Source of the DNA: Chamaesiphon minutus PCC 6605
Lineage (GTDB): Bacteria > Cyanobacteriota > Cyanobacteriia > Cyanobacteriales > Chamaesiphonaceae
DNA: 64,000 nt
Assembly: GCF_000317145.1 (NCBI RefSeq)
Contig: NC_019697.1
Coordinates: forward strand, 1,736,001 to 1,800,000
Direction: 5' to 3'
Shown here: positions 25,314 through 34,254 of the stretch, piece by piece
How the letters are laid out: the number at the start of each line of letters is the position of its first letter
Position numbering within the stretch: position 1 is the first letter of the stretch
Program-made: the position numbers and the translations under genes
Notes under the pieces: model-generated
Databases searched by the model: none
The model's input: the letters and a program-made list of their open reading frames with translations, nothing else
What the model was told of the DNA's origin: nothing

Positions 25314-26237
25314 TTAGTGTTCATCTTTGTCTAAAATATTTTTAAAATTAGTTGCGCCTCGATAGCCGGATAACTCAGCTAATTTAGCGAGGGTTTGAAC
25401 TCCTAAGAATGATTTATCGCCAATTTTCCAAGTTGGATAGCTTTGAATTTTCTGCTCTATACAGATATTAGTTTGACTTCTTTTATCGGGTTTAGTGCAT
25501 TCAATATAAGGAATGGAATCAATTGCTTCCTTCCCAAAAAGCTGTTTCTGACGGTGGCAATGATCGCACAAAAACGATCCATAAAATTTTGCACCTGCCC
25601 GATCGAGATGTTTGGCAAGTTCGATTTCGGCAGTACCAGCAGTGGTGGTAATTGGCATTCCCATCAATCCAGCATTAGCGATTGGTTTATTCACATTGGC
25701 ATAAACCCCTAATGTCCCGACTAGAACGATGATGGCAACAACGCCGCCGTTAAAAACTAGCTGTCCGATATCTTGCCACTCTCTACCGACGATCGATAGG
25801 ATAAATAGCGTCGTGGCAAACAGGGCAGAAGCCACGCAATAAATACAAACAGCTTTAATTTGAAAAGCTAGTAAGTACATCAAATAGCCACTGAAAACTA
25901 ACATGGCAGTTGCAACCATAAATAGCAATAAACCCGTCCAGCCTTCTAGTTTATTGCGGAGTTTCTTCTGCTCAGTAGAATTGATCAGTAATGGCGCGAT
26001 CGCTAAGACAATAACACTGGCATAGGCAAGAAAACCAAATAACGGTAAAGGCAAGCCAAAAACTGTGGCATAAGGGCTAGAGAGGACGAGGTCGCATCCT
26101 CCCGTCGGACAAGCGGCTTGATTTCCAGTTAGCTTGGTATAGGTTAGATAAGCAGTCACACTAGCCCCAATTGAGGCAATTCCTGCCATAAGTGGGCGCG
26201 ACCAACGGTAGATTAAAGGAGTCGATTTTTTACGCAT
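25314..26237 (-). CDS. VKOR-thioredoxin-fold fusion (disulfide-bond formation)
   Basis: 307 aa. Five membrane helices carry the vitamin K epoxide reductase sites Cys43/Cys48 (ACPTGGCD) and CIYC (131-134); a periplasmic thioredoxin-like domain at the C-terminus has CDHC (224-227). Cyanobacterial VKOR fusions oxidise secreted proteins by passing electrons to quinones. This domain order is the normal one. It sits between the Zn/Cd ATPase and a CDF exporter on the same strand, and may help fold the Cys-rich exported metal proteins of the island, which is inference. Confidence 0.88.
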   Translation of the reverse strand: MRKKSTPLIYRWSRPLMAGIASIGASVTAYLTYTKLTGNQAACPTGGCDLVLSSPYATVFGLPLPLFGFLAYASVIVLAIAPLLINSTEQKKLRNKLEGWTGLLLFMVATAMLVFSGYLMYLLAFQIKAVCIYCVASALFATTLFILSIVGREWQDIGQLVFNGGVVAIIVLVGTLGVYANVNKPIANAGLMGMPITTTAGTAEIELAKHLDRAGAKFYGSFLCDHCHRQKQLFGKEAIDSIPYIECTKPDKRSQTNICIEQKIQSYPTWKIGDKSFLGVQTLAKLAELSGYRGATNFKNILDKDEH

Positions 26238-26304
26238 AAGATTGGCTAATTTAGCTAAATAAAGTTATGATGAATCTCCATTGAAGATGCTAAGTTAATG
26301 ACGA

Positions 26305-28482
26305 TTATTTCATCACTCTAGTTGCATTAAAAATCGCGGCTAATGCCACACCGACATCAGCAAAAACAGCTTCCCACATTGTTGCCAATCCCAGTAAACC
26401 CAGTCCGATGAAAATCGCTTTAATAGTTAAAGCAAGGATAATATTCTGCATGACGATCGCGTGAGTTTTCTTACCCACTTGAATTGCTTCGGCCACCTTT
26501 GAAGGTGCATCTGTCATCAATACGATATCCGCAGTTTCAATCGCTGCATCCGAACCCAATCCACCCATTGCAATCCCCACATCCGCTCTGGCAATTACAG
26601 GCGCGTCATTAATTCCGTCTCCAACGAATGCCACCTTACCTTTCTTAGAAAATTCTCCGAGAAGTTTTTCGATCTCCTCTACCTTATCTTCTGGCAATAA
26701 CTCCGCCGCAAAAGTATCGACTCCCAAAGTTTTCGCGATCCGTTTCGCTACAGCCTGGGAATCCCCCGTCAGCATCATCACTCGTTCGACACCTGCGGCT
26801 TTGAGATCGCGAATCGCCTGAACCGCATCTTCTTTAATTTCATCAGCAATAATAATGTACCCAGCATAGATCCGATCGACTGCTAAATGCACTACTGTAC
26901 CCTCAACATTACAGGTATCATGAGTAATGTTTTCGCGGTGCATCAATCGATCGTTACCCGCTAGAACGAGCTTTCCTTCAATCGTCGCCTGAATCCCATG
27001 AGCGGCAATTTCAGTATAATTTGAGATATTCGATTCATTAATGGGTTGCCCGTAAGCTGTGCAAATCGATTTGGCGATCGGATGGTTAGAATTTGCTTCC
27101 GCCTCGGCTGCAATGCGTAACAACCGATCTTGCTTAAACCCATTGTAGGGGACGATTTCTGTTACTTTAAATACGCCCTTAGTCAGCGTCCCTGTCTTAT
27201 CAAACGCGATCGCTTTAACTCCAGCTAAAGTATCTAAGAAAGTCGATCCCTTCACCAAAATTCCCCGTTTAGCCGCTCCACCAATGCCCCCAAAATAACC
27301 CAATGGAATACTAATTACCAATCCACACGGACAAGAAATTACTAGTATCACCAGAGCGCGATATACCCATTCAGCGTGCGTTGCACCTGGAATTACCAAC
27401 GGTGGAATTAAGGCTACTAGTAGCGACGAAATTACCACAATCGGCGTATAACGACGGGCGAATTTAGTAATGAATTTCTCAGTTTCGGCTTTTTTCGCAC
27501 TCGCGTTTTCAACCAAATCGAGAATTCGCGAGATTGACGACTCCCCAAATAATTTAGTAACGGTGACAGTTAATAACCCAGTTTGATTAATCGTTCCAGC
27601 TAATACAGTTTCACCCACATTCACCGTGCGCGGCACTGATTCGCCCGTTAATGCCGATGTATCGACTTGAGAGTTACCTTCGACGATCTCACCGTCCAAG
27701 GGCACTTTCTCCCCTGGCTTAATAATAATTGTATCGCCGACTTTTACCCGTTTTGGTGAAACGACTTCAATCCCATTAGCTGTTTTGAGATTGGCAGCAT
27801 CGGGACGAATTTCTAGCAGGGCTGAAATCGATCGCCGCGAACGGCTGATGGCTGATTCCTGAAACAATTCCCCGACTTTGAAAAATAGCATTACGCCTAC
27901 AGCTTCAGGTAGCTTATGAATCGCGATCGCTCCCACAGTCGCGATCGTCATCAGGAAGTTTTCATCAAACACTTGTCCGCGTAAAATATTTCGTCCGGCT
28001 GTAGTCAATACCGTCCAGCCACTTAATAAATAAGCTGGGATAAATACTAAATATTCCCCGATCGAATAGGGTGTATTGTGCAGTGTTTCCTCAAAGACTG
28101 AACCCAACACAAATAGGGCAATTACAACCCCAACTAATATACCTTCACGTTTGAGGCTAAACCCTTCCCCACCACGATCGTGCCCGTCGTCTTCGTCGCC
28201 ATCATCCTGAATACTACGATCGTGGCTGCTCTGTATAGCTGAAGACTCAGACTTTTCTGTTTCGATCTTATAACCTAACGCTGTCACTCGTTGCTTAATA
28301 TCTGCTTCACTTACCCGTTTGGGGTCGTAAGTGACAATTAGCCGCCCAGTTGCCACCACCACAGATATCTCGGATACCCCTGCTAGCTTTTCTAGACTGC
28401 CTTCAATCTTCATCGCACAGCTCGTGCAGTCCATGCCACCAACTTGCAGCCGTTGGGTTGTGAGCGCGGGTTCTTGATTCAT
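26305..28482 (-). CDS. Zn/Cd/Co-type P1B ATPase (ZiaA/CadA-like)
   Basis: 725 aa. One N-terminal metal domain has GMDCTSC; a His/Asp-rich linker (HDRSIQDDGDEDDGHDRGG) follows, as in ZiaA. The transport motif is CPCGLVIS (Cys384, Cys386), closer to the CPCALVIS of Zn/Cd pumps than to copper pumps, with Gly in place of Ala. The phosphorylated Asp is in DKTGTLTKG and the hinge in [16 protein letters not shown]. It exports divalent metals. It is divergent from an ArsR/SmtB regulator of ZiaR type, which supports zinc or cadmium as substrate. Confidence 0.88.
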   Translation of the reverse strand: MNQEPALTTQRLQVGGMDCTSCAMKIEGSLEKLAGVSEISVVVATGRLIVTYDPKRVSEADIKQRVTALGYKIETEKSESSAIQSSHDRSIQDDGDEDDGHDRGGEGFSLKREGILVGVVIALFVLGSVFEETLHNTPYSIGEYLVFIPAYLLSGWTVLTTAGRNILRGQVFDENFLMTIATVGAIAIHKLPEAVGVMLFFKVGELFQESAISRSRRSISALLEIRPDAANLKTANGIEVVSPKRVKVGDTIIIKPGEKVPLDGEIVEGNSQVDTSALTGESVPRTVNVGETVLAGTINQTGLLTVTVTKLFGESSISRILDLVENASAKKAETEKFITKFARRYTPIVVISSLLVALIPPLVIPGATHAEWVYRALVILVISCPCGLVISIPLGYFGGIGGAAKRGILVKGSTFLDTLAGVKAIAFDKTGTLTKGVFKVTEIVPYNGFKQDRLLRIAAEAEANSNHPIAKSICTAYGQPINESNISNYTEIAAHGIQATIEGKLVLAGNDRLMHRENITHDTCNVEGTVVHLAVDRIYAGYIIIADEIKEDAVQAIRDLKAAGVERVMMLTGDSQAVAKRIAKTLGVDTFAAELLPEDKVEEIEKLLGEFSKKGKVAFVGDGINDAPVIARADVGIAMGGLGSDAAIETADIVLMTDAPSKVAEAIQVGKKTHAIVMQNIILALTIKAIFIGLGLLGLATMWEAVFADVGVALAAIFNATRVMK

Positions 28483-28540
28483 ATCTGTTGTGGCGAATGT
28501 AGAACTAGTATCTTAAATTGTAGACCAAAATCATAATACC

Positions 28541-28554
28541 TGAAAGTATATTCA
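28541..28554. promoter_or_regulatory. SmtB/ZiaR-type operator
   Basis: TGAAAGTATATTCA: the TGAA-n6-TTCA dyad bound by SmtB-family repressors, in the 141-bp region between the divergent ATPase and regulator genes. Confidence 0.72.
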
Positions 28555-28623
28555 AATGTATAATGATTTTCACTATTGCCGCTATAATTTAAAGAGAGTC
28601 AATCATCTTCACCTAAACTTTTC

Positions 28624-29025
28624 ATGACCGAGCAGGAATATTCCAGTAAATCGATCGACAATGCTCAGGCACCCAGTTGTGACGCTCGATTGATACACTT
28701 AGATAATGTCCGTCAACTGCAATTAGAAATTCTGCCAATGGCTCAAGCGCAACGCAGGGCAGAATTATTTAATGTCTTGGCAGATCCCAATCGGTTGCGG
28801 TTGCTCTCAGCATTAGCCGATCGAGAACTGTGTGTCTGCGATTTGGCTGCGGGTTTGAAAATGGGCGAGTCGGCGGTATCTCATCAGTTACGAGTATTGA
28901 AATCGATGCGAATGGTCAATTACCGCAAGGAAGGGCGGAATGTCTACTATAGTTTGGCAGATAGTCAGGCGATCGACTTGCACAAGTCGATTTGCGCGCA
29001 GTTATCAAGTTCTCAACTGCTCTAA
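28624..29025 (+). CDS. ArsR/SmtB-family repressor, ZiaR-like
   Basis: 133 aa. The winged helix has the alpha3N metal motif ELCVCDLA (Cys70, Cys72), and the last helix has DLH (Asp118, His120) for an alpha5 zinc site, as in ZiaR of Synechocystis. Zinc binding releases such proteins from DNA and switches on the exporter. It is divergent from the Zn/Cd ATPase with a TGAA-n6-TTCA dyad between them. An N-terminal extension with Cys19 is like that of ZiaR/CadC. Confidence 0.85.
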   Translation: MTEQEYSSKSIDNAQAPSCDARLIHLDNVRQLQLEILPMAQAQRRAELFNVLADPNRLRLLSALADRELCVCDLAAGLKMGESAVSHQLRVLKSMRMVNYRKEGRNVYYSLADSQAIDLHKSICAQLSSSQLL

Positions 29026-29103
29026 AATCTCACCCAGACTATCTTAGCGGTTGAGCCATCCTGAGAATGTGTACAGTGACTTTTTATTTGTCGTGAAGAC
29101 ACA

Positions 29104-29147
29104 AAGGAAAATTTAGCTGAAGCTCTAACGTTTGTTTCTTTGCGCTC
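29104..29147. repeat. 44-bp perfect repeat, copy 1
   Basis: Identical over 44 bp to 40916-40959, where it covers the 3' end of lspA and the bases beyond. Here it lies 3' of a CDF gene. It marks a past duplication or rearrangement joining these two loci. Confidence 0.8.
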
Positions 29148-29163
29148 TTTTGTCTGATGTAGC

Positions 29164-29793
29164 TCATTGCCTTGCTCCGGAGCGCGACTCTCGTGCAGCA
29201 TCTCGCAGAATATCAATTCCACCTTTCACGGCGATCGCGGCGATTGCAACACCGACGACCAGATCGGGCCACGGTTGCTCGATCCAGGCAACTAAACCAC
29301 CAGCGACCAGAATGCCCAAGTTAGAGACAAAGTCGTTGATGCTGAAGGTCTGGGCTGCACGGAGGTTGACATCGGCATTTTTTAGGGGCTTCAGCAGTTT
29401 GAGGCTAAGCAGATTGATTGCCGTCGAAATCACGCTCATTCCAATCATGACGATTCCAGTAGGCTCACTGCCTGTCATGACACGACGGATTGCATCGCCT
29501 AAAACGCCAATTGCAAAGATGATTAGAAGTACACCCGATACACGCGCTGCGAAAACTTTCAGCTTGGGCGATCGCCCGATCGCGAAAAGGCTGATTGCGT
29601 AGACAGCACTGTCAGATAGGTTGTCCAGGGCATTAGCGATCAAACCACTAGAGTTACCCAGTAAGCCAGTTATGAATAGTGAAATCGACAGTAGCAGATT
29701 CAATCCCAGAACCTGAAATAGAACGCGACGCTTTCGGCGTGTCGTCGCATCAACAGTTTTGTCTTTGTTTGAGTCGTTAGTTACTTTGCTCAT
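29164..29793 (-). CDS. CDF-family cation transporter (Asn/Asp-site type)
   Basis: 209 aa with six membrane helices. Helix 2 reads NALDNLSDSAVYAIS and helix 5 FSINDFVSNLG, so the metal site is built from Asp/Asn residues rather than the HxxxD of zinc exporters; such CDFs often handle other divalent metals (Co, Ni, Fe or Mn). The short C-terminus (RDAARESRSGARQ) lacks the cytoplasmic domain. The broken homolog at 36128 shares the LARSTALVADSLDMLTDAA-type helix. A broken ICMT-type gene overlaps its start. Confidence 0.78.
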   Translation of the reverse strand: MSKVTNDSNKDKTVDATTRRKRRVLFQVLGLNLLLSISLFITGLLGNSSGLIANALDNLSDSAVYAISLFAIGRSPKLKVFAARVSGVLLIIFAIGVLGDAIRRVMTGSEPTGIVMIGMSVISTAINLLSLKLLKPLKNADVNLRAAQTFSINDFVSNLGILVAGGLVAWIEQPWPDLVVGVAIAAIAVKGGIDILRDAARESRSGARQ

Positions 29794-29975
29794 AATGATT
29801 CTGGATGTAAGGATGTTTGCCTGTGTGTAAAGCGCGGAATCAAACTACCTGTGTGTTTCATGTACTCATGGTACCGATCGCCGAACGTTTCAATCATCAT
29901 TGCTTCTTCTTCGGGAACCCGTAGAACAACGATTAGCAATATCAATAGGGTTCCAATTAGTCCGGGCGGCTTCAA
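29790..29975 (-). pseudogene. Isoprenylcysteine carboxyl methyltransferase-like protein, C-terminal fragment
   Basis: 61 residues starting at a TTG: one hydrophobic helix (LIGTLLILLIVVLRV) and PEEEAMMIETFGDRYHEYMK with IPRF, the conserved end of ICMT/PEMT-family membrane methyltransferases. The N-terminal half is replaced by P-type ATPase sequence, and the two read in different frames over the join near 29970. Its four-base overlap with the CDF gene suggests they were once one operon. Confidence 0.65.
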
Positions 29976-30330
29976 ACCATTGCCCTAAAATGACAGATCC
30001 CAGAGTGGTAAACGCCATTGATGCTTCAATGCCAATCTCCCGTTCTTCCATAAATTCTTCCCAACCTTCTTGTGCCCAGTAATAAGCTCCAATCAAAATA
30101 GCTAGCCCGAAAATGCTAGAGGGGACGTAAACTGGAATCTGAAACTGGCTGACTACCCAGCCTGTGACCAGTAACGCACCCGCAATCAACGCATTCCGAA
30201 TGGGAGGAAACGCATACCAAAGACCCTCAAACCCTTTTACGTCGTCATCATCAACGTCATGGTCGGTATCGTGATTACGGTTATCAGACCGCCGTAACTG
30301 GAGTGCTTTCCGTTCTTCGTCTGAAGACAT
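29973..30330 (-). pseudogene. P-type metal ATPase, N-terminal fragment
   Basis: The frame from 30330 reads a His/Asp-rich start (HDTDHDVDDDD), GLWYAFPPIRNALIAGALL, VYVPSSIFGLAILIGAYY and GIEASMAFTTLGSVILGQW, the first membrane helices of a P1B ATPase, then runs out of homology at FEAA (about 29973) and ends at 29890. The next expected segment (AVVVFFMYL) occurs on the other strand at 31107, so the gene has been split by a rearrangement that may involve the IS6 remnant between them. Confidence 0.72.
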
Positions 30331-30454
30331 GGCATCACCCTTGAAAGTTCACAAGCAGCACATCACTAAATCATGATATGTTAATTTCAGTGAACGATCA
30401 AGGCGCGTCGGGTGAAATGATGTATTCTCGTTAAGAAATTTATTGATATGAAAA

Positions 30455-30602
30455 GGGTCGTATGGTCTACCTCTACCCCTCGTTCAAGCATCATTTCCTC
30501 TAAATCCCAGTAGCTCAATGCATAGCGACAATACCAGCGGACATTGAGCAGAATGACATCCGGTAAAAAGTGACACCATTTGAACGGCTGATGGCGTTTC
30601 AT
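30455..30602 (-). pseudogene. IS6-family transposase remnant (N-terminal)
   Basis: MKRHQPFKWCHFLPDVILLN then WYCRYALSYWDLEEMMLERG and VEVDHTT are the opening of IS6-family transposases; the DDE core is missing. It lies between two pieces of a split P-type ATPase. IS6 elements readily fuse and invert DNA, so it may have caused the rearrangement. Confidence 0.75.
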
Positions 30603-30697
30603 TGGGGGGGTTGCTCCGAGAAAGGGCTTGTATATCAAACCAGAACACCCTTATTTTTGCAACACAACCAGTTTTTGCAAGAAGTGAGAAGTTTGCC

Positions 30698-30725
30698 ATA
30701 TCAGTAGTAAGTGATACTCTGATAT
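30698..30725. promoter_or_regulatory. Inverted repeat ahead of CmtR-like gene
   Basis: ATATCAG and CTGATAT, 14 bp apart, end 19 bp before the start codon of the CmtR-like regulator. Likely its autoregulatory operator. Confidence 0.6.
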
Positions 30726-30744
30726 AAGAAACTCTTTCCAAATC

Positions 30745-31089
30745 ATGAATCAAAACGCCCGCGCCACTGGACTGAACCTGAAAGCCAAATTATTTCGAGG
30801 TTTTTCTGACCCCTCGCGCCTCTCCATTCTGGAAGCTCTTCACAAGGGATCTTTGACAGTGACTGAGATTGTGGAAGTCACAGGGCTGAGTCAGTCCAAT
30901 GTCTCCAATCATCTTAGTTGTCTACGCGATTGCAATCTTGTCTATCGGGAGCAGAAAGGCTCCTATGTTTACTATGGCTTGAGCGATGAGCGAGTAGCAC
31001 GACTACTGTACCTGGCTGATGAGTTTCTAGCCGATGTGATGAAAGGAATCTACGAGTGTACTCGATATAACGTATCGGAGGAAGAATAG
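30745..31089 (+). CDS. ArsR-family repressor, CmtR-like (Cd/Pb type)
   Basis: 114 aa winged-helix protein. Cys59 and Cys63 in the recognition helix (HLSCLRDCNLVYREQKG) and Cys105 near the end (GIYECTRYN) reproduce the Cys57/Cys61/Cys102 site with which mycobacterial CmtR binds cadmium and lead. No CVC motif is present. The gene is followed after two bases by a broken P-type ATPase that it probably once controlled. Confidence 0.78.
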   Translation: MNQNARATGLNLKAKLFRGFSDPSRLSILEALHKGSLTVTEIVEVTGLSQSNVSNHLSCLRDCNLVYREQKGSYVYYGLSDERVARLLYLADEFLADVMKGIYECTRYNVSEEE

Positions 31090-31091
31090 CC

Positions 31092-31812
31092 GTGACCCCA
31101 GCAAACAACGATCGAGATGCGGTAGTTGTGTTCTTCATGTATCTTGAAGAGTACGTTGAACGCTTTACAACAGAACAGGCGCGGCGTGCGGTCACCGATC
31201 TGGAATCCATTGCAATACTGTTCGGTTAGTTAGCACCACTGGCGGTTGAAACCGCCGCTAGTGGTGCAAAGTCCGCCTTCTCTGCGAGACGCTTCGCGAA
31301 CGCGGACTGACAAGCTCGAAGACGATCGACTTAACCGAATAGTATTGGAATCTATTGCCTCTCGCATGGCACGGGTCGAGCGTGGTGAACAAGAGGTTGA
31401 AGTGCCGATCGCGCAGGTTGCGGTCGGTGAGATTGTTGTTGTACGTCCGGGTGAACAAATCCCAGTAGATGGAGAAGTCCTCAGTGATCAAGCAACGCTC
31501 AATCAAGCGGCGATTACAGGCGAGTCAATGCCGATCGAAGCCAGATCTAGAACAAACGTTTTTGCAGCGACTCTGGCATCGTTGGGCAGTTTACGGATTC
31601 GGGTCACTGCAATTGGAGCAGATACGACATTCGGACGGGCGATCGAACTGGTAGAGGAAGCCGAAGCCCGTCGAGCTGACGTGCAAAGGATCGCAGACAA
31701 ATTCTCGGCTTATTACCTTCCAGTAGTGTTAGGGGTGGCAGCACTCACTTTTGCCGTTCGCCGCGATCCATTAGCAACCGCAGCAGTGATGTTGCATCAC
31801 ATCATCAGATAA
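31092..31812 (+). pseudogene. P-type metal ATPase, middle fragment interrupted by a MITE
   Basis: From a GTG the frame reads AVVVFFMYLEEYVERFTTEQ and ARRAVTDLESIA, is broken by a 135-bp element, and resumes with ESIASRMARVERGEQEVEV, GEIVVVRPGEQIPVDGE, ITGESMPIE and DKFSAYYLPVVLGVAALTF. It ends before the CPC-type transport motif (AAVML then HHIIR and stop). The phosphorylation and ATP domains are absent. Together with the fragment at 29973-30330 it represents at most the first half of one pump. Confidence 0.8.
31213..31347. mobile_element. MITE-like foldback inside the ATPase fragment
   Basis: Ends CAATACTGTTCGGTTA and TAACCGAATAGTATTG are complementary with one mismatch. An inner hairpin (AGCACCACT...AGTGGTGC around GGCGGTT/AACCGCC) lies at 31231-31267. 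The direct repeats TGGAATCCATTG and TGGAATCTATTG flank it; removing the element and one copy restores VTDLESIASRMARV. Confidence 0.75.
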
Positions 31813-32005
31813 TGATATGATGATGTAAAAGTATTTCACTGGTCTGCGAGTTAAGGAATAAAAAACGCCTCTGGATCTTTGAATGCTTGGAAAGTAGCCA
31901 AATTGCCAGTGCCCCCAATTGGTTAAGCAGAGGCAGTGTATTGGCAAGCGTGACTAAAAATTTAGTCTGAATTTGCATTTGTTCTCATATCACAGGAGTT
32001 TTTCT

Positions 32006-32644
32006 ATGTCTCTTCGATTAGGCGATACCGTGCCAAACTTTACTCAAGCTTCGACTGCTGGTGAAATTGATTTCTACGAGTGGGCAGGAGATAGCTGGGT
32101 TGTGTTGTTTTCCCACCCCGCTGACTTTACTCCGGTTTGTACCACAGAGTTAGGGGAAGTTGCCAAGCTTAAGCCGGAATTTGACAAACGCGGTGTGAAG
32201 GCATTAGCACTTAGCGTTGATAATGTTGAATCTCATCAAGCATGGGTGGGAGATATTGAAGAAACCCAGCATACAAACCTCAACTACCCGATTTTGGCAG
32301 ATTCAGATAGAAAGGTTTCCGACCTTTACGACATGATCCACCCCAACGCCAACAATACTTTAACCGTTCGTTCGGTGTTTATTATTGACCCTAGCAAGAA
32401 ACTGCGTCTGACCTTGACCTATCCGGCTAGCACGGGGCGCAATTTTGATGAGTTACTGCGGGTGATCGATTCATTGCAGCTAACAGACCATTACAGCGTG
32501 GCGACTCCCGCTAACTGGAAGGATGGTGAAGACTGTGTGATTGTTCCTTCGATTCAAGATCCGGAAGAACTGAAGCAGAAATTTCCCAAGGGCTACGAAG
32601 CGGTGAAGCCCTATCTGCGAATGACTCCTCAACCGAATAAGTAG
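32006..32644 (+). CDS. 1-Cys peroxiredoxin (Prx6 type)
   Basis: 212 aa from MSLRLGDTVPNF, with AGGAG upstream (the frame opens at 31973). The peroxidatic Cys45 is in HPADFTPVCTTELG; no second resolving Cys is at the 2-Cys position, and the C-terminal arm (ANWKDGEDCVIVPSI, then PKGYEAVKPYLRMTPQ) is that of Prx6. It reduces H2O2 and organic peroxides in the cytoplasm. It stands alone between pseudogenes. 31813-32005 upstream shows no gene. Confidence 0.9.
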   Translation: MSLRLGDTVPNFTQASTAGEIDFYEWAGDSWVVLFSHPADFTPVCTTELGEVAKLKPEFDKRGVKALALSVDNVESHQAWVGDIEETQHTNLNYPILADSDRKVSDLYDMIHPNANNTLTVRSVFIIDPSKKLRLTLTYPASTGRNFDELLRVIDSLQLTDHYSVATPANWKDGEDCVIVPSIQDPEELKQKFPKGYEAVKPYLRMTPQPNK

Positions 32645-32754
32645 TCTGATTCTAGGTCTCTGGGCGAAATTAGCAACCCGGTTGACATGCGTTGCTGACT
32701 CCGCCCAGATCGAGCCTGCTTGGGGTTGCTTGTCTAGCTGACCACATCACAGGG

Positions 32755-33387
32755 ACTTCCAAGTTGCGTATGGTGAGACGTTGCAGTTAGATGGCATTGC
32801 GATTGAAGCGATTGCCACACCGGGTCATACCGACAGCCACACGGTATTGGATACCGTTTTACGATTGAAGGGCAGTAGAAAAGTAAAGAGATCGTACTCA
32901 ACGAAGCGTTCAATGTTCCTCTAGAAATTTGATTGCAAATCTTTCCAAAATCTTGACTTCTGCTTCGTATAGTAAAGTCACAAACCCAGATTAAGGAGAG
33001 ATTACACTATGAAAACGTTAAGTAAGGTTGCTCTAGATTTTGACCGGAGATGCTTTACTCATTCGAGGTTGTGGAAGAACCGACTTTCAGAGCGGCGATG
33101 CGGGAACATTATTTGATTCAGTCATGCAGCGGCTGTTCACGTTACCAGACAACACGCTCGTTTACCCAGCACATGACTATCGAGGTCACACCGTATCTAC
33201 TATTGGCGAAGAGAAACGATGGAATTCCCGATTTGCCGAACGCGATCGCGACCAGTTCATTGAGTTCATGGCGAATCTGGGCTTGCCGATGCCTGCAAAG
33301 ATGATGGAAGCGGTTCCAGCTAACGAGCGGTGTGGTAAAACTTCTGCACTTTGCCATCCCGAAACAAGTTTCTCACCTTTAAACTAA
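32755..33387 (+). pseudogene. Persulfide-dioxygenase-like MBL protein, two separated pieces
   Basis: First piece (32755-32850) reads DFQVAYGETLQLDGIAIEAI and ATPGHTDSHTVLDT; about 190 bp of unrelated sequence follow; the second piece (33040-33387) resumes LTGDALLIRGCGRTDFQSGD and DNTLVYPAHDYRGHTVSTIG to the end of the fold. Both belong to the ETHE1-type family, with the N-terminal HxHxDH part missing. The intervening DNA holds a ribosome site and MKTLSKVALDF start of something else. 32645-32754 shows no gene. Confidence 0.75.
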
Positions 33388-33400
33388 ATTCGCTGCACCG

Positions 33401-34114
33401 ATGACTAAGAAGATCTCGCCATCCCGCCCCTATCAACCTTTCCTTCTGCGTGTGTTGCATGGTCTCACAGGGCTATGCCTCATCGTCGCTATTCTGACCG
33501 CCTATTGGATCTACGACACCTATGATGGGCGCTGGGGTCGCGTTCCTCTGCCCACTTACCGAGAAATTCAAGACATCCACGGCACCTTTGGGCTGTGGAC
33601 ATTGCTAATATTTCCGGCATTTGTAATCTACGCCTTCCATCGGGGGCAAAAGCGGTTGATTCAGCCTGACTCGTTTGGGAAACTGGCTCAGGTGGGCAAA
33701 CCCTGGTGGTACACCCTAAATCGCGTGACCAACACCCTGACCCTCTTAGCGTTAGCCTTTGCCCTGTTTAGCGGCAAGATGATGGATGAAACCTGGTTGC
33801 CTAAGGGGGAGTTAACTCAGGCTTGGTACTACGCTCATCTGATTTCGTGGGTGGTAATGGTAGGTGCGATCGCCCTACACCTGCTGATAAATGCCAAAGT
33901 AGGTGGCGCTTCACTACTGCTCTCCATGCTGACCTGGCAGTTTCGTGATAAGGATAGCCCTGCCCGCTGGCCAGTCCATCTCTCTCTCTGGTGGTCGGCT
34001 GTTCGACAGGGAGCCTGGGCGAGATGGTTCCAGCCGATAACGGGGACGATCGTCCTGGAAATAGTGCTTTTGGTGAGTACTGTGATGGCGTGGATTGCCC
34101 CTCTGGCTAAGTAG
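33401..34114 (+). CDS. Cytochrome b561/b6-type membrane protein
   Basis: 237 aa with about five membrane helices. His residues in RVLHGLTGLCL, IQDIHGTFGLW, YYAHLISW and GAIALHLLINAK are spaced as haem-b ligands in cytochrome b/b6-domain proteins (DUF4405/Ni-Fe hydrogenase cytochrome b type). It should move electrons across or within the membrane; the partner is not evident. It starts 13 bp after the MBL pseudogene. Confidence 0.75.
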   Translation: MTKKISPSRPYQPFLLRVLHGLTGLCLIVAILTAYWIYDTYDGRWGRVPLPTYREIQDIHGTFGLWTLLIFPAFVIYAFHRGQKRLIQPDSFGKLAQVGKPWWYTLNRVTNTLTLLALAFALFSGKMMDETWLPKGELTQAWYYAHLISWVVMVGAIALHLLINAKVGGASLLLSMLTWQFRDKDSPARWPVHLSLWWSAVRQGAWARWFQPITGTIVLEIVLLVSTVMAWIAPLAK

Positions 34115-34254
34115 CAGCTTCAGCAGCCAAAGAAAAATTGGCGAAGGTCAATTGAACGCACCAGTTTGCTTACCATCTGCATCACCCAAGTGCCATAGAC
34201 TTCTCATCCAGCAAACAGGGCTAATGATTCATTTTTTACTAGAGCGTGAATATT

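Noticed and set aside
32970-33002. Seventh MerR-type promoter (TTGACT... AAAGTCA) ahead of MKTLSKVALDF
   Set aside because: Dyad length and core sequence differ from the other six, and the gene it would serve is only a fragment.
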